A DNA stretch of 64,000 nt from Dyella tabacisoli (GTDB lineage: Bacteria; Pseudomonadota; Gammaproteobacteria; Xanthomonadales; Rhodanobacteraceae): the NCBI RefSeq assembly GCF_003350925.1, contig NZ_KZ857181.1, positions 124,001 to 188,000 on the forward strand. The letters run 5' to 3'. Shown one piece after another: positions 12,359 through 21,500 of this stretch. The notes under the pieces were generated by a model. It saw nothing but the letters and a program-made list of their open reading frames with translations, made no database searches and was not told the origin of the DNA. The position numbers and the translations under genes are program-made. Each line of letters starts with the position of its first letter. Position 1 is the first letter of the stretch.

Positions 12359-13354
12359 TCAATGGGGCTCGGCCGGCTCGGGCGCGGGTACGCCGGGCGA
12401 CGGATCAAGCAAAGCCGTGATGACGCGTCGTTCCCCTTTGAATGGGCGACGGCCATGCGCGGTCAACATGTTGTCGAGCAGCAGAACGTCGCCGGCCTGC
12501 CAGCGAAAAGCCATGGCCTCGGCTTCAAAAGCCGCACGGACCTCGTCGAGGTCTTCTACGGCTATCTCGCCGCCGTCGCCGTAGTACGCCTGGCGCGGCA
12601 AGCGATCACGCCCGAAACAGGCGGCCAAGGAGCTTTCCGCCTCCGCGCCTAGATTCGAGGCATGAAACATATGCGCCTGGTTGAACCAGATGCGCTCGGA
12701 AGTCACCGGATGGCGCGCAGTGCCCTGACAGACCTGTTCGGTCCGCAATGTTTCCGCATCGAGCCATTCGCAGGCAATCTCGTGACTGGCGCAGAACGCC
12801 GCCAGCGATTCGCGATCCGAAACCTGAAAAACAGTCTGCCAAGGCAGGTCGACGTGTGGGTGATAGTGGCGCACGTAGCGCACTTTGCGTGCTTCAAACT
12901 GATCGACGATCCGGTCACCGATGCGGCGGGTGACCTTGCGCATATCGGCAATCGGCGTCTCGCCGCCATGGCTGGCAGGGCGCAGGCAGCAAAACGCGAT
13001 TTTGCGCGGCCACGAGCGCTGGAACGCATTCTCGTTATGCAACCCTATGGTCTGCTGCGGCGGATATTCCGTCGCGGTGAACACCCGCGTACCCACCGCC
13101 GTCCGCGGACTTGAGCGATAGACATAGTCCAATCTGCTAGGCGAAAACGCATCCATCGCGCGCTCGAACCCTTCGACGTCGTAAACACCAAAGCCGCGAA
13201 ACAACAGCGCACCCGATTCGACCAGTTGCGCTTCCAACTCCTCGCGCTGCGCCTGCAAAAACTCCGGCAGGCTCCGCCGCCCAAAGGCCGCCTTAATCAC
13301 CGGCGGCATCAGGTTTTCGTCTACACGCATGGAGTCTCTCGTTGGCAGAATCAT
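12359..13354 (-). CDS. TauD/TfdA-family Fe(II)/2-oxoglutarate dioxygenase, SyrP-like (predicted aspartate beta-hydroxylase)
   Basis: A 331-residue non-haem iron, 2-oxoglutarate-dependent oxygenase. The facial triad is visible as H106-N-E108 in IGLHNENAF and the distal H300 in NMLTAHGRRPF, with arginines 302/303 and 309/310 available to bind 2-oxoglutarate. HNENA followed by W-P and the NxLTAHGRxPFxGxRR block are typical of SyrP and related NRPS tailoring hydroxylases, which beta-hydroxylate carrier-bound aspartate. An aspartate-coded A domain lies in the NRPS downstream in the same operon, which supports that assignment. Other TauD-like enzymes act on other residues, so the substrate is inferred. 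An 83-base gap with an AT-rich stretch precedes the gene and may hold an internal promoter. Confidence 0.9.
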   Translation of the reverse strand: MILPTRDSMRVDENLMPPVIKAAFGRRSLPEFLQAQREELEAQLVESGALLFRGFGVYDVEGFERAMDAFSPSRLDYVYRSSPRTAVGTRVFTATEYPPQQTIGLHNENAFQRSWPRKIAFCCLRPASHGGETPIADMRKVTRRIGDRIVDQFEARKVRYVRHYHPHVDLPWQTVFQVSDRESLAAFCASHEIACEWLDAETLRTEQVCQGTARHPVTSERIWFNQAHMFHASNLGAEAESSLAACFGRDRLPRQAYYGDGGEIAVEDLDEVRAAFEAEAMAFRWQAGDVLLLDNMLTAHGRRPFKGERRVITALLDPSPGVPAPEPAEPH

Positions 13355-13437
13355 CGAGCTCTCGCGATACAGGCACTGCCGATCAAGTGTTCAATATACA
13401 CATATTTACCACTGTTAACCACCGCGCCACGACGTGA

Positions 13438-15051
13438 TTACAACGTGAATTCGCGGCTGCCGTAGAGCAGCTCCGCCTCGACGCCCGAATCGCGGCAGCG
13501 TTTGACGAACTGGTTTGCTTCCACGAGTTGCACGCTGTCTTCCTGGTATTCGAGACCCATGATGAAACGCAGCCATGGTTCTTGGCCCATAGCATAAACA
13601 AACGCCTGCGGCGCCTGGATTTCCTGCAGTACGTTCCAGGCGCGCCCGCAATCAGCTCCCGAGAGACGCCGCGATTCGTCGTCCCGACGGCTGATCCGTT
13701 TGGTCAGCAGCGGTCCGTATAGCCAGCTCAGTGGCGCGCCATGACATTCCATGCCTAGAAACAGCACATCGACCTTGTGCTTCAGCCGGCGCATGATCCG
13801 TTGGTATAGCGCGACATCCCATCCGTCCGAGTCGACCAGAAACATCAGCCCGTGGCCTTTCAGGGAAAGGAAAGCAGCCTGTTTGGTGTGGATGTCCAGG
13901 TCCACATGTTCGCCGGGAAACGGCAGGCTCATGAGTTCGCCGCCGGGAAGTTTTACCGTGTCGAAAGGCTCAAGCACTTGTACCGATTTGAATCCGAGCC
14001 GCTTCAAGATGAGCTTCATCGACGGGTCGCACAGGCTCCCGGCATTGTTGCGCGGAATAAGCACATGGCCGATCCGATGGCGCAGTTGAAGCAGCATCTC
14101 GGGCGAGGTGTGATCCTGGTGATTATGCGTAAGGAATACATAGTCGATAAAGGGAGGCAGGTCGTCGAAACTCAAGCGACCATCTTCCTTGTTCTCGAAC
14201 GCGAGCATGGGGTCTAAAAGCACCGACACTTCATCGGTCTGAATCAACACGCAGGCATGCCCGAAATAGCGGACACGGACGCCATCACCGCGATAATCCT
14301 GCCCCTGTCGCGTAGGCGCCTCGGTCGTGAAGAAGGCGCGAAACGAATCGCGCTGCCCGTCGGGCACGTCCAGCAAACGCGAAATCTCGTCGAAAGACCC
14401 CGCCTTGCTCCGCATCGAAGCCAGTGCATCCAGGCGGGGATCGCCAAAGCCGAGTTTAAGCGTATGGTTGTCCCGCTCATCGAGGCGAGGGGTACTCATG
14501 AAGAAATGCCGCTCTCGCTCCGCTACTGTCGTCAGCAGTATTTCCTGCTGATCGGCGCCCAGGTCATCTTCATATAGAAGATCCTCGTGGATGCGGATCT
14601 GCGGATGGTTGTTTAAATCGTAAACCAGCTCAACGACCCCGCGCAGCGACTCCGGCAACCCGGCATAAAACTCGTTGAGACTGTAGCCGCTGGCTCGATC
14701 CTGCAGTTGCTTGTCCAGCTCTTTGAGGTCGCCGGCCAGTTTCAACAGCGCGCTGCACCCGGCATTCGTCTGCTCGACCAATTGCTTTACCCGCGGTGCA
14801 TCCTCGGGCGCCAGATTGACAAATGGACCGCCAAACATCTTGGGGTCGCGGGTGGCTGCGAGATGAACCGACGGGGTCGCGAGAAAAGACTGCAACAGCG
14901 GCAACTGCCGGTAGGTCAGGTTCATCGCATGCTGCGCGGGGGCGATCAGATGCGACCATGCATACCAGCGTCCTACCAGCGGCTCCAGCTTCGCCTGCGG
15001 ACGAAGAAACACAGCATCGCCGGACATAGAAGCTTCGTTTTCATTCGACAC
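13438..15051 (-). CDS. CmlA-like diiron beta-hydroxylase with metallo-beta-lactamase fold (copy 1)
   Basis: A 537-residue protein with an N-terminal helical region of about 250 residues and a C-terminal metallo-beta-lactamase fold starting at GHACVLIQT. The metal motif is H309-N-H311-Q-D313-H314, followed by a Glu in GEH at 381 and an Asp at 407. The gaps (72 from the first His to the Glu, then 26 to the Asp) equal those I recall for CmlA (H305, E377, D403), which beta-hydroxylates a carrier-bound amino acid in chloramphenicol synthesis. I infer the same chemistry here. The frame stays open upstream, but the GTG at 15051-15049 is chosen as start: it has AGGAG seven bases before it and matches where homology to copy 2 begins. 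It follows the acyl-CoA dehydrogenases by 52 bases. Confidence 0.88.
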   Translation of the reverse strand: MSNENEASMSGDAVFLRPQAKLEPLVGRWYAWSHLIAPAQHAMNLTYRQLPLLQSFLATPSVHLAATRDPKMFGGPFVNLAPEDAPRVKQLVEQTNAGCSALLKLAGDLKELDKQLQDRASGYSLNEFYAGLPESLRGVVELVYDLNNHPQIRIHEDLLYEDDLGADQQEILLTTVAERERHFFMSTPRLDERDNHTLKLGFGDPRLDALASMRSKAGSFDEISRLLDVPDGQRDSFRAFFTTEAPTRQGQDYRGDGVRVRYFGHACVLIQTDEVSVLLDPMLAFENKEDGRLSFDDLPPFIDYVFLTHNHQDHTSPEMLLQLRHRIGHVLIPRNNAGSLCDPSMKLILKRLGFKSVQVLEPFDTVKLPGGELMSLPFPGEHVDLDIHTKQAAFLSLKGHGLMFLVDSDGWDVALYQRIMRRLKHKVDVLFLGMECHGAPLSWLYGPLLTKRISRRDDESRRLSGADCGRAWNVLQEIQAPQAFVYAMGQEPWLRFIMGLEYQEDSVQLVEANQFVKRCRDSGVEAELLYGSREFTL

Positions 15052-15103
15052 GACAAATCTCCTGGTGAGGTGGTGCCGGCCGATACATATCGGTCCCGGA
15101 AAA

Positions 15104-16252
15104 TCATTGCTGATGAGGCTCCAAGCCGCCGAGGAGCACCGCAAGCGTAAGCAGGCGCTTGAAGTAGTGGCCGGCCTTGTATTCGTCGGCCATGCCCATG
15201 CCGCCGTGCAATTGAATCGCGGCCTCTCCAAGCCGGCGGCCGCTTCTGCCGATATAGGTCTTGGCGGCCGCCACCGCAGCGCTGCGAGTGGCCTTCTCTT
15301 CGCCGACGAAAGCGCTCAAGCCGCGGTAAAGCATCGAACGCGACAATTCGAGTTCGGCGAACAAATCGGCCAACTGGTGTTGCAGCGCCTGTAACGAGCT
15401 CAATGCCACGCCGTACTGGCGGCGTTGCCGAAGATAGTCGCGCGTCAGCCACAACAGCCCATCCATCGCTCCGACCATCTCTGCGCATGAGGCAAGCATC
15501 GCGTGTTCGGTTGCGTAGCGCAGAGCCTCCCCGGCCTGACCCCATTCGCCCAATAGCGAGCTTTCGTCGACACGCACATTGCGCAAAACGATTTCGGAAG
15601 CCCGCATTCCGTCCAAGGTCGGAAAATCCCGGCGAATGACTCCATCGGCTTGCGCGTCGACGATAAAGATGTTTCGCCGAGCTTCGCCGTTTGCACCGTC
15701 TAAATCTGGCGTTTCAGGCCAAGGGACCGACACCAGCAGAAGGCTTACATCGGCCCCGCCGGGCACGACCGATTTGTGACCTGTAAGGGTGTACGTTGCC
15801 GTGGCGTCGCACCGCTCGGCGGTTATGCTGTCTCTACCGCCGTTGGCGGCGCGCGCTTCTGCATGCATCAGGGCGACCAGCAGTTCTCCCCGCACCAAAG
15901 GCTGTAGCAACTTCTCGCGTTGCTCCGCAGTCCCGCCTTTGTCGATGACTTGAGCCGCCAGCGCAATGCATGGCAACAAGGGTTCCCTGACAATCGCGCG
16001 GCCCAGCTCCTCGAAGAGGATCGCGCTTTCGAGCACCGATCCGCCCGATCCGCCGACATCCGGCGGCAGCGCCGCTCCAAGCCAGCCCATGTTGGCGAAT
16101 GCCTGCCAATGCAGCCGGCTTTGAGCGGCGACCGCATCGCCATCGCGCGAAGCCGTGCGATCGCGTCTGGCCTCGAAACCGCATTGATCGGCGCAGTATC
16201 GGTGCACGGCTGCGCGCATCGCTGACTGCTCCGAAGTAAGCGAGAAATCCAT
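15104..16252 (-). CDS. Acyl-CoA dehydrogenase family flavoprotein (smaller partner)
   Basis: A 382-residue acyl-CoA dehydrogenase-like FAD protein. The N-terminal helical start (DFSLTSEQSAMRAAV), the LGAALPPDVGGSGGS segment and the C-terminal IQLHGGMGMADEY are family signatures. It follows the larger dehydrogenase after six bases, with AGGA from the stop region acting as its ribosome binding site, so the two are probably made together and could form a heteromer, as paired bacterial dehydrogenases do. In NRPS clusters, such enzymes oxidise carrier-bound prolyl groups to pyrrolyl groups or desaturate acyl chains. The proline-coded A domain across the divergent promoter makes the first role attractive, but a typical stand-alone prolyl system is not seen. 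Confidence 0.9.
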   Translation of the reverse strand: MDFSLTSEQSAMRAAVHRYCADQCGFEARRDRTASRDGDAVAAQSRLHWQAFANMGWLGAALPPDVGGSGGSVLESAILFEELGRAIVREPLLPCIALAAQVIDKGGTAEQREKLLQPLVRGELLVALMHAEARAANGGRDSITAERCDATATYTLTGHKSVVPGGADVSLLLVSVPWPETPDLDGANGEARRNIFIVDAQADGVIRRDFPTLDGMRASEIVLRNVRVDESSLLGEWGQAGEALRYATEHAMLASCAEMVGAMDGLLWLTRDYLRQRRQYGVALSSLQALQHQLADLFAELELSRSMLYRGLSAFVGEEKATRSAAVAAAKTYIGRSGRRLGEAAIQLHGGMGMADEYKAGHYFKRLLTLAVLLGGLEPHQQ

Positions 16253-16258
16253 AACGTC

Positions 16259-17425
16259 CTATAGCTCAAGCGCGAGGGCTGCGATCATGTTCTTCTGAAT
16301 CTCGGTGGTTCCCGCGGCAATCGTCGCGGAGCGCCTGAATAAGTACGCCGCGGCGACGCCTGCTTCGTCTGCGCTGCGCTGCGAATCAGGAACGTACTCG
16401 ATCGACCGCTCTCCAAGCGTCTCCAGCATCAGCTCGCTCACCCGTTGATAAGCTTGCGCGCCGCGGAACTTGAGCACGCAACCCAACGCCTCCGCTCGCG
16501 GTCCGCGCTCGGTCGCGCTCAGCACACGCAGATGCAGAAATTCCAGCGCATGGAGTTCGTCGCGCAGTTGTTCCAGTTTCGCCCGGAACACCGGGTCGTC
16601 CATCATCGTGCGGCCATGGCGCAGCTCCGACGAGGCGAATTCTTCGAGTCGACGCAGGTCGCGCTTCGTGTGCGGAATGCCGGCGGCCGAACTCCGCTCG
16701 CTCTCCAGCAGCGCGCGCACATAAGTCCAACCCTGCCCTTCCGCGCCGATCAGGTTCTCCCGCGGCACGGAAACTTCTTCCAGCAGCACTTCATTGACAT
16801 GATGGCCGCCGTCCAGCGTTAGCACTGGGCGCGTCGAAATACCGCCTGCACGCATATCGACCAGCAGAAACGACAAGCCCTGCTGGAGCTCGTTGCCGAT
16901 CTTGACGCGAACCAAGGCGAACATGAGATCGGCCAGATGCGCCTGAGTGGTCCAGAGCTTGCGTCCGCTCACGATGTAACGCTCGCCCTCCCGCCTCGCC
17001 ACGGTGCCCACCAGGGATAGATCCGAACCCGCCTGCGGCTCGGAGAATCCCTGACACCAGAATTCCGTGCCGCTGAGAATGCCGGGAAGATACCTTCGCT
17101 GCTGAGCCGCAGAGCCGAATGCCTGAATGATCGGCCCGACCAGATCGGTGGCAATCCGGTCTACCTCGGGGCATCCGGCCGCGCACGTCTCGTCATGCAG
17201 GATATGGCGGCGCATCGCCGTCCAGTCGCGCCCTCCCCAAGCACGGGACCAATGCGGCACCAGCCAGCCTTGCGCATTCAAGGCACGTATCCAAGCCTCC
17301 CGCTCGGGCCGCGAGTGCGTATAGCCGAGTGGCTTCCCGCGTACGATCTCCGGCGAGAGCGCAGCAATGAATCGCCGCACTTCAGTGCGAAATGCCTCGT
17401 CTTGCGGATCCGCATCGAAGTTCAT
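16259..17425 (-). CDS. Acyl-CoA dehydrogenase family flavoprotein (larger partner)
   Basis: A 388-residue acyl-CoA dehydrogenase. Recognisable segments are CQGFSEPQAGSDLS (FAD/substrate loop), the SGRKLWTTQAHLAD core and the C-terminal AAGTTEIQKNMIA. The open frame runs 47 codons further upstream, but the ATG at 17425 is preferred because it forms an ATGA overlap with the stop of the PhyH gene and starts with the normal family N-terminus MNFDADPQDEAFR. With the smaller partner it should form an FAD dehydrogenase acting on a thioester substrate, probably carrier-bound here. Substrate unknown; proline oxidation and fatty-acyl desaturation are the leading options. Confidence 0.92.
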   Translation of the reverse strand: MNFDADPQDEAFRTEVRRFIAALSPEIVRGKPLGYTHSRPEREAWIRALNAQGWLVPHWSRAWGGRDWTAMRRHILHDETCAAGCPEVDRIATDLVGPIIQAFGSAAQQRRYLPGILSGTEFWCQGFSEPQAGSDLSLVGTVARREGERYIVSGRKLWTTQAHLADLMFALVRVKIGNELQQGLSFLLVDMRAGGISTRPVLTLDGGHHVNEVLLEEVSVPRENLIGAEGQGWTYVRALLESERSSAAGIPHTKRDLRRLEEFASSELRHGRTMMDDPVFRAKLEQLRDELHALEFLHLRVLSATERGPRAEALGCVLKFRGAQAYQRVSELMLETLGERSIEYVPDSQRSADEAGVAAAYLFRRSATIAAGTTEIQKNMIAALALEL

Positions 17426-18372
17426 CGATTCACGGCTCGCGGCAAACTGGGGTTGGCTCTCGCTACGGGGCTGCTCGCGGCGTCCACTGCCGCCGTGGGC
17501 GGCCACAATCGTAGACATACGTCGGGGTCGGCGTAATCGGGCCATTGATCGGCTCCGCGCCGGCACAGCATGTCATTGATATGCGTCGGCGTGCGTCCAT
17601 CCGGCAATCGAGTGGCGTTGAACCGATTGTCGGCATCCTGGTAGTGAATCGCGCAGGCGATGCGCACGTTGCTGCTGACATTTGGCCGACTGCCGTGGAT
17701 GGTGCGGCAATGGTGGAAGCTCACCTGCCCTCGGCGCAGCTCGATCACCACCGGCTCGGCGTCTCCGTGGGCTGCCCGCAGACGCTCCTCGATGGGGCCA
17801 AGCTCGCGACTGCCGAAGTTCTGCAAGTCGTCCCCATGGGACCATTGATGGCTGCCGTCGAATACGGCCAGAGGGCCCATATCCGCCGTACAGTCCTGAA
17901 GGGGAACCCAGGCAGTCAACATATTTACCGACGTGCAGCTACGCCAGTAGGACTTGTCGGTATGCCACCCGATGGCGGTTGTCGATGCGGGATCGCTCGG
18001 CGACTTGTAAAGGAGCTGATCGTGAAACAGGCGGATCTCGGATGTGCCCGCCAGGCGCGCGGCCATCGCAGGCACGATGGGGTGCTGTACCAGGCGACGG
18101 AATTCTTCCATCTGCAACGACAGATAGTCGCTGGTCCGAATCCGAGCCTGCTCCGCAGGCGTCCAGCCAATGCCGACATTGACCATCAGCGGCCAGTCGC
18201 GCTCGCCGGCATAGTACCGCTCGGTCCCGTAGCAGGCGTCGTCCAGCAGGTCGCTCTCTATGCATACGGGAGACACCCACCAGCCATGTTCGCGATAGAA
18301 CCTTATGGCTTCCTGGTCGGGCAACAAGGCGATCTGCCCCGCCGATAGGTACTCCTCTTCGGGTGTGTTCAT
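17422..18372 (-). CDS. Phytanoyl-CoA dioxygenase (PhyH) family Fe(II)/2-oxoglutarate oxygenase
   Basis: A 316-residue PhyH-type non-haem iron oxygenase. The iron triad is visible as H137-x-D139 in GWHTDKSYW and H226 in TIHGSRPN, with R237 in NVRIACAIHY as the likely 2-oxoglutarate ligand (numbers from the chosen start). The start at MNTPEEE is preferred to an ATG nine codons earlier because GGGG lies eight bases upstream of it. It is the first gene of the minus-strand NRPS operon and its stop overlaps the next start. Family members hydroxylate or halogenate small molecules in many NRPS pathways; the target here cannot be told from sequence. Confidence 0.9.
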   Translation of the reverse strand: MNTPEEEYLSAGQIALLPDQEAIRFYREHGWWVSPVCIESDLLDDACYGTERYYAGERDWPLMVNVGIGWTPAEQARIRTSDYLSLQMEEFRRLVQHPIVPAMAARLAGTSEIRLFHDQLLYKSPSDPASTTAIGWHTDKSYWRSCTSVNMLTAWVPLQDCTADMGPLAVFDGSHQWSHGDDLQNFGSRELGPIEERLRAAHGDAEPVVIELRRGQVSFHHCRTIHGSRPNVSSNVRIACAIHYQDADNRFNATRLPDGRTPTHINDMLCRRGADQWPDYADPDVCLRLWPPTAAVDAASSPVARANPSLPRAVNR

Positions 18373-18517
18373 GCGACCAACCCCTTTCCAATGAAACATC
18401 TACGCTGTCCAAACGGACACGATTCCGCACTCGCAATATTTATCACTTGGTTTACCATATTATTCAATGGTATTTATCAGCACAAGCAAACACTGAACCG
18501 CGGATCGGAGGACAGGT
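18373..18517. promoter_or_regulatory. Divergent promoter region with inverted repeat TACCAT-N8-ATGGTA
   Basis: This 145-base gap separates the two divergent NRPS operons and is markedly AT-rich between 18431 and 18480. A perfect inverted repeat TACCAT-N8-ATGGTA spans 18453-18472 and could be an operator. On the plus strand, TTGGTT then TATTTA at about 18 bases is a weak -35/-10 pair. On the minus strand, TTGAAT followed by TAAATA at 19 bases is another. The plus-strand gene has GGAGG in front of its ATG. No regulator gene that would bind here is present in the window. Confidence 0.5.
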
Positions 18518-21500
18518 ATGCCAACGGCAGCCGTAGACGAACGTGCTCAAGCTCATTCCTTTTCCATATTTCAACCCCCTCCGAACGAGGCGTCGCTTCC
18601 ATTCGCGCGTACGCGATCGCGTGCCTATTCGAGCAAACGCGCCAGCCTGAGCCTGAAATTGCCGGCCGATGCGGTGGCTGCCCTGAATGGGCTCGCTGCG
18701 CCGCGTGCAGCCGCACTCGCGGCCGCAGTGGCGTGCGTGCTTTATCACTATTCCAACGAGCAGCGCCTGTGCGTCGGTACAGCGCCGCCGGCCGGATCGC
18801 CGCCCAATGCGCTGCCCCTGCTGCTGCTGGTCGACCCGCACATGCCCCTGGCAGCCCTTCTCGATGCCGCAACGACAGCGCTCACCGCCGCCGGTCATCA
18901 CGCGGACATAACCTTTGACGAGCTGCTTGACCTGCTCGGCCTCGCCGACATAACCCATCGAAATCCGCTTTTTTCGGTAGCCGTGCGCGATGCACACGAA
19001 CAGGCACCGTTAAGCGAAAGCCGCTGCGACGTGGTGCTTACCTGCACTGGAAGCGACGATTGCGTACTGGAAGCGGATTACAGTTCCAGGTTGATAAGCC
19101 CGGATACGGTCGAGCGATTCTGTAACCATGTGGCCCGAGTACTGGCCGCCTTCGATACGCCATCGCTCACGATCAAGTCGGTGGACTATCTGCAACGCGA
19201 GGAGCGAGCCACCCTGCTGACGCTAGGCCAGGGTGAATTACAGGCATGGCCCTCGTCATTGACCGTACTCGATCTGTTTGCCCGGCAGGTTGCGGCTAAC
19301 GCCGATATGCCGGCGCTTTATCTTTGCGATTCCGACGAACGTTGGTGGACTTACCGCGATCTGGACCAGATCTCGGACCGCTATGCCCACGCCCTTCAGG
19401 CCAGAGGCGCCCGTCGCGGCGACCGCATCGGACTGTGCCTGCAAATCGGCCCGGAGCAACTGATGTGGCTGCTGGCCATTCTCAAGTGCGGCAGTGTTGT
19501 CGTACCGATAGACGTGACTTTTCCGCGCTATCGCATCGAAAACATCGTGCTCAACTCGGAACTCGCCGACGTGATTGCCGAGAATTCACTCGTCGAGCTG
19601 CTGCCCGAGGGGACGCGCACATTCATGACGGATGGCTTCCGGCCCGACTCCGAGACGAACCGCTTTCAATCGCCCGAGTTGAGCGGTGAAGACCCGGTTT
19701 ACCTGCTCTACACCTCCGGCTCCACTGGCCGGCCGAAAGGCGTTTTGATGCCGCACCGGTCGCTTGCCAATCTGGTCTCCTGGCAAAACACTCAGACTGC
19801 AGCCGCAGGCAAGCGAACGTTTCACCGCACCTCTCTTACCTTCGACGTGAGCTTTCAAGAGATTTTCGCCACGCTATGCTTCGGCGGCGCGCTGGTCATC
19901 GCCGATGAGGCTGAGCGCGGCAATATTTCCGAGTGGCCGGAAATCTTCCAGCGCCAACGCATCTCGCGGGTGTTTCTACCGGTCATAGCGCTGCACCAGT
20001 TTGCGGAATTCAGCGGCGCCCCCCTGCCCGACCTGGAAGACCTGATCGTCGCCGGCGAAGCCCTGCGCATTACCCCCAGCGTCATGCGCCTGTTTCGAGT
20101 TCTGGACGCGCGGCTCATCAATCAATACGGGCCGACGGAATCTCACGTGGTCACCAGCCACATCATGGAAGGTAGCAGTGCCGGCTGGCCGATGCTGCCG
20201 CCGATCGGCCGGCCGATCCTCAACGCGCATATCCTGGTTCTGACCGCGTCGGGGCAGCCTGCGCCTATAGGCGTACTCGGCGAGATCTATATTGCGGGCC
20301 CTCAGCTCGCCCTGGGCTATTTCGGCCAGGAAACTCTCACCAGCGAGCGCTTTTGCGAACTCGAACTGGCCGGACTACATTCTGGACAACAACCTCGCAC
20401 ACGCGCATATCGGACGGGTGATTACGGACGATTCACGGCTGATGGCACCATCGAGTTTGCCGGCCGTCGCGATGAGCAAGTCAAACTTCGTGGATACCGC
20501 ATCGAGCTGGGCGAACTCGAAAACATGCTTGCGTCTATACCGGGCGTGAAACATGCAGCGGCGACGCTATGGACCGACGACCGGGGTGAATCGCTACTCG
20601 CCGCGTACGTGGTATGCGAACGCGACGATGCTCCAGCGGACACGCATATCCGCCAGATATTGAAAGAGAAGCTGCCCGACTACATGGTGCCGTCGGTTTC
20701 CAATCTCATCCGTATCGATGCTATCCCGCTCACCGCAACCGGCAAGGTCGACCGCCGCAGCCTGCCTCGCCCCGCCAGCCTGGATGACGCACTCGGAAAT
20801 ATCCCCGCGCTTACTCGCGCCGATTCCGTCGCGGAGACTATCAAGACCATCTGGGCGCGACGTCTCCGGGTCAGCTATATCGACCCGCAACTGGGATTCC
20901 TCGATCTAGGCGGCCATTCGCTGCTTGCGATACAAATCATCTCCGAGATCAACGAGCGTCTCGGCACCGCCGTGCCGCTCCCTGAGCTGCTGCGCGGCCC
21001 CAACCTGACGCGATTTACCGCCGTCGTGGAGCGCTTTGCCGGGGAACATGGCGACTCGGCGGATAGCGCCGCCAACGGCACGGAAGCAGATGCCACATCA
21101 GGGGTGCGCTTGCCGAACGGCATGCTCGTATTTGCGCCATACCCGCCGGAGGCACACTACCTTTACAGCGATATTTACGAGTACAAGACCTACGATCAAT
21201 ACGGCATTCGCTACAGCGCCAATGCGTCCATCGTCGATGTAGGCGCCAATATCGGCCTGTTCAGCCTGTACGCGCTGGAGCACGCCCCCGGCAGCAGAGT
21301 CATCGCCATCGAACCGGTACCGCAGTTGTGGACACAGCTCAGACGCAATGTGGCCGCCTATGGCGAACGCGTCGTCTCGGTGAATCTGGCATTGGGGGAG
21401 CGCGATTACACCGGTGAGCTGACGTATTACCCAGCCACCCCCGGCATGTCTTCGCTGCACCCGGACATGACCGAAGAGCGCGCGCTGCTCGGCACGATAC

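Noticed and set aside
13438-15231. Metallo-beta-lactamase-fold gene starting at 15231
   Set aside because: The first 60 codons lie antisense-like within the dehydrogenase gene and do not match the paralogue; the GTG at 15051 has a good ribosome binding site.
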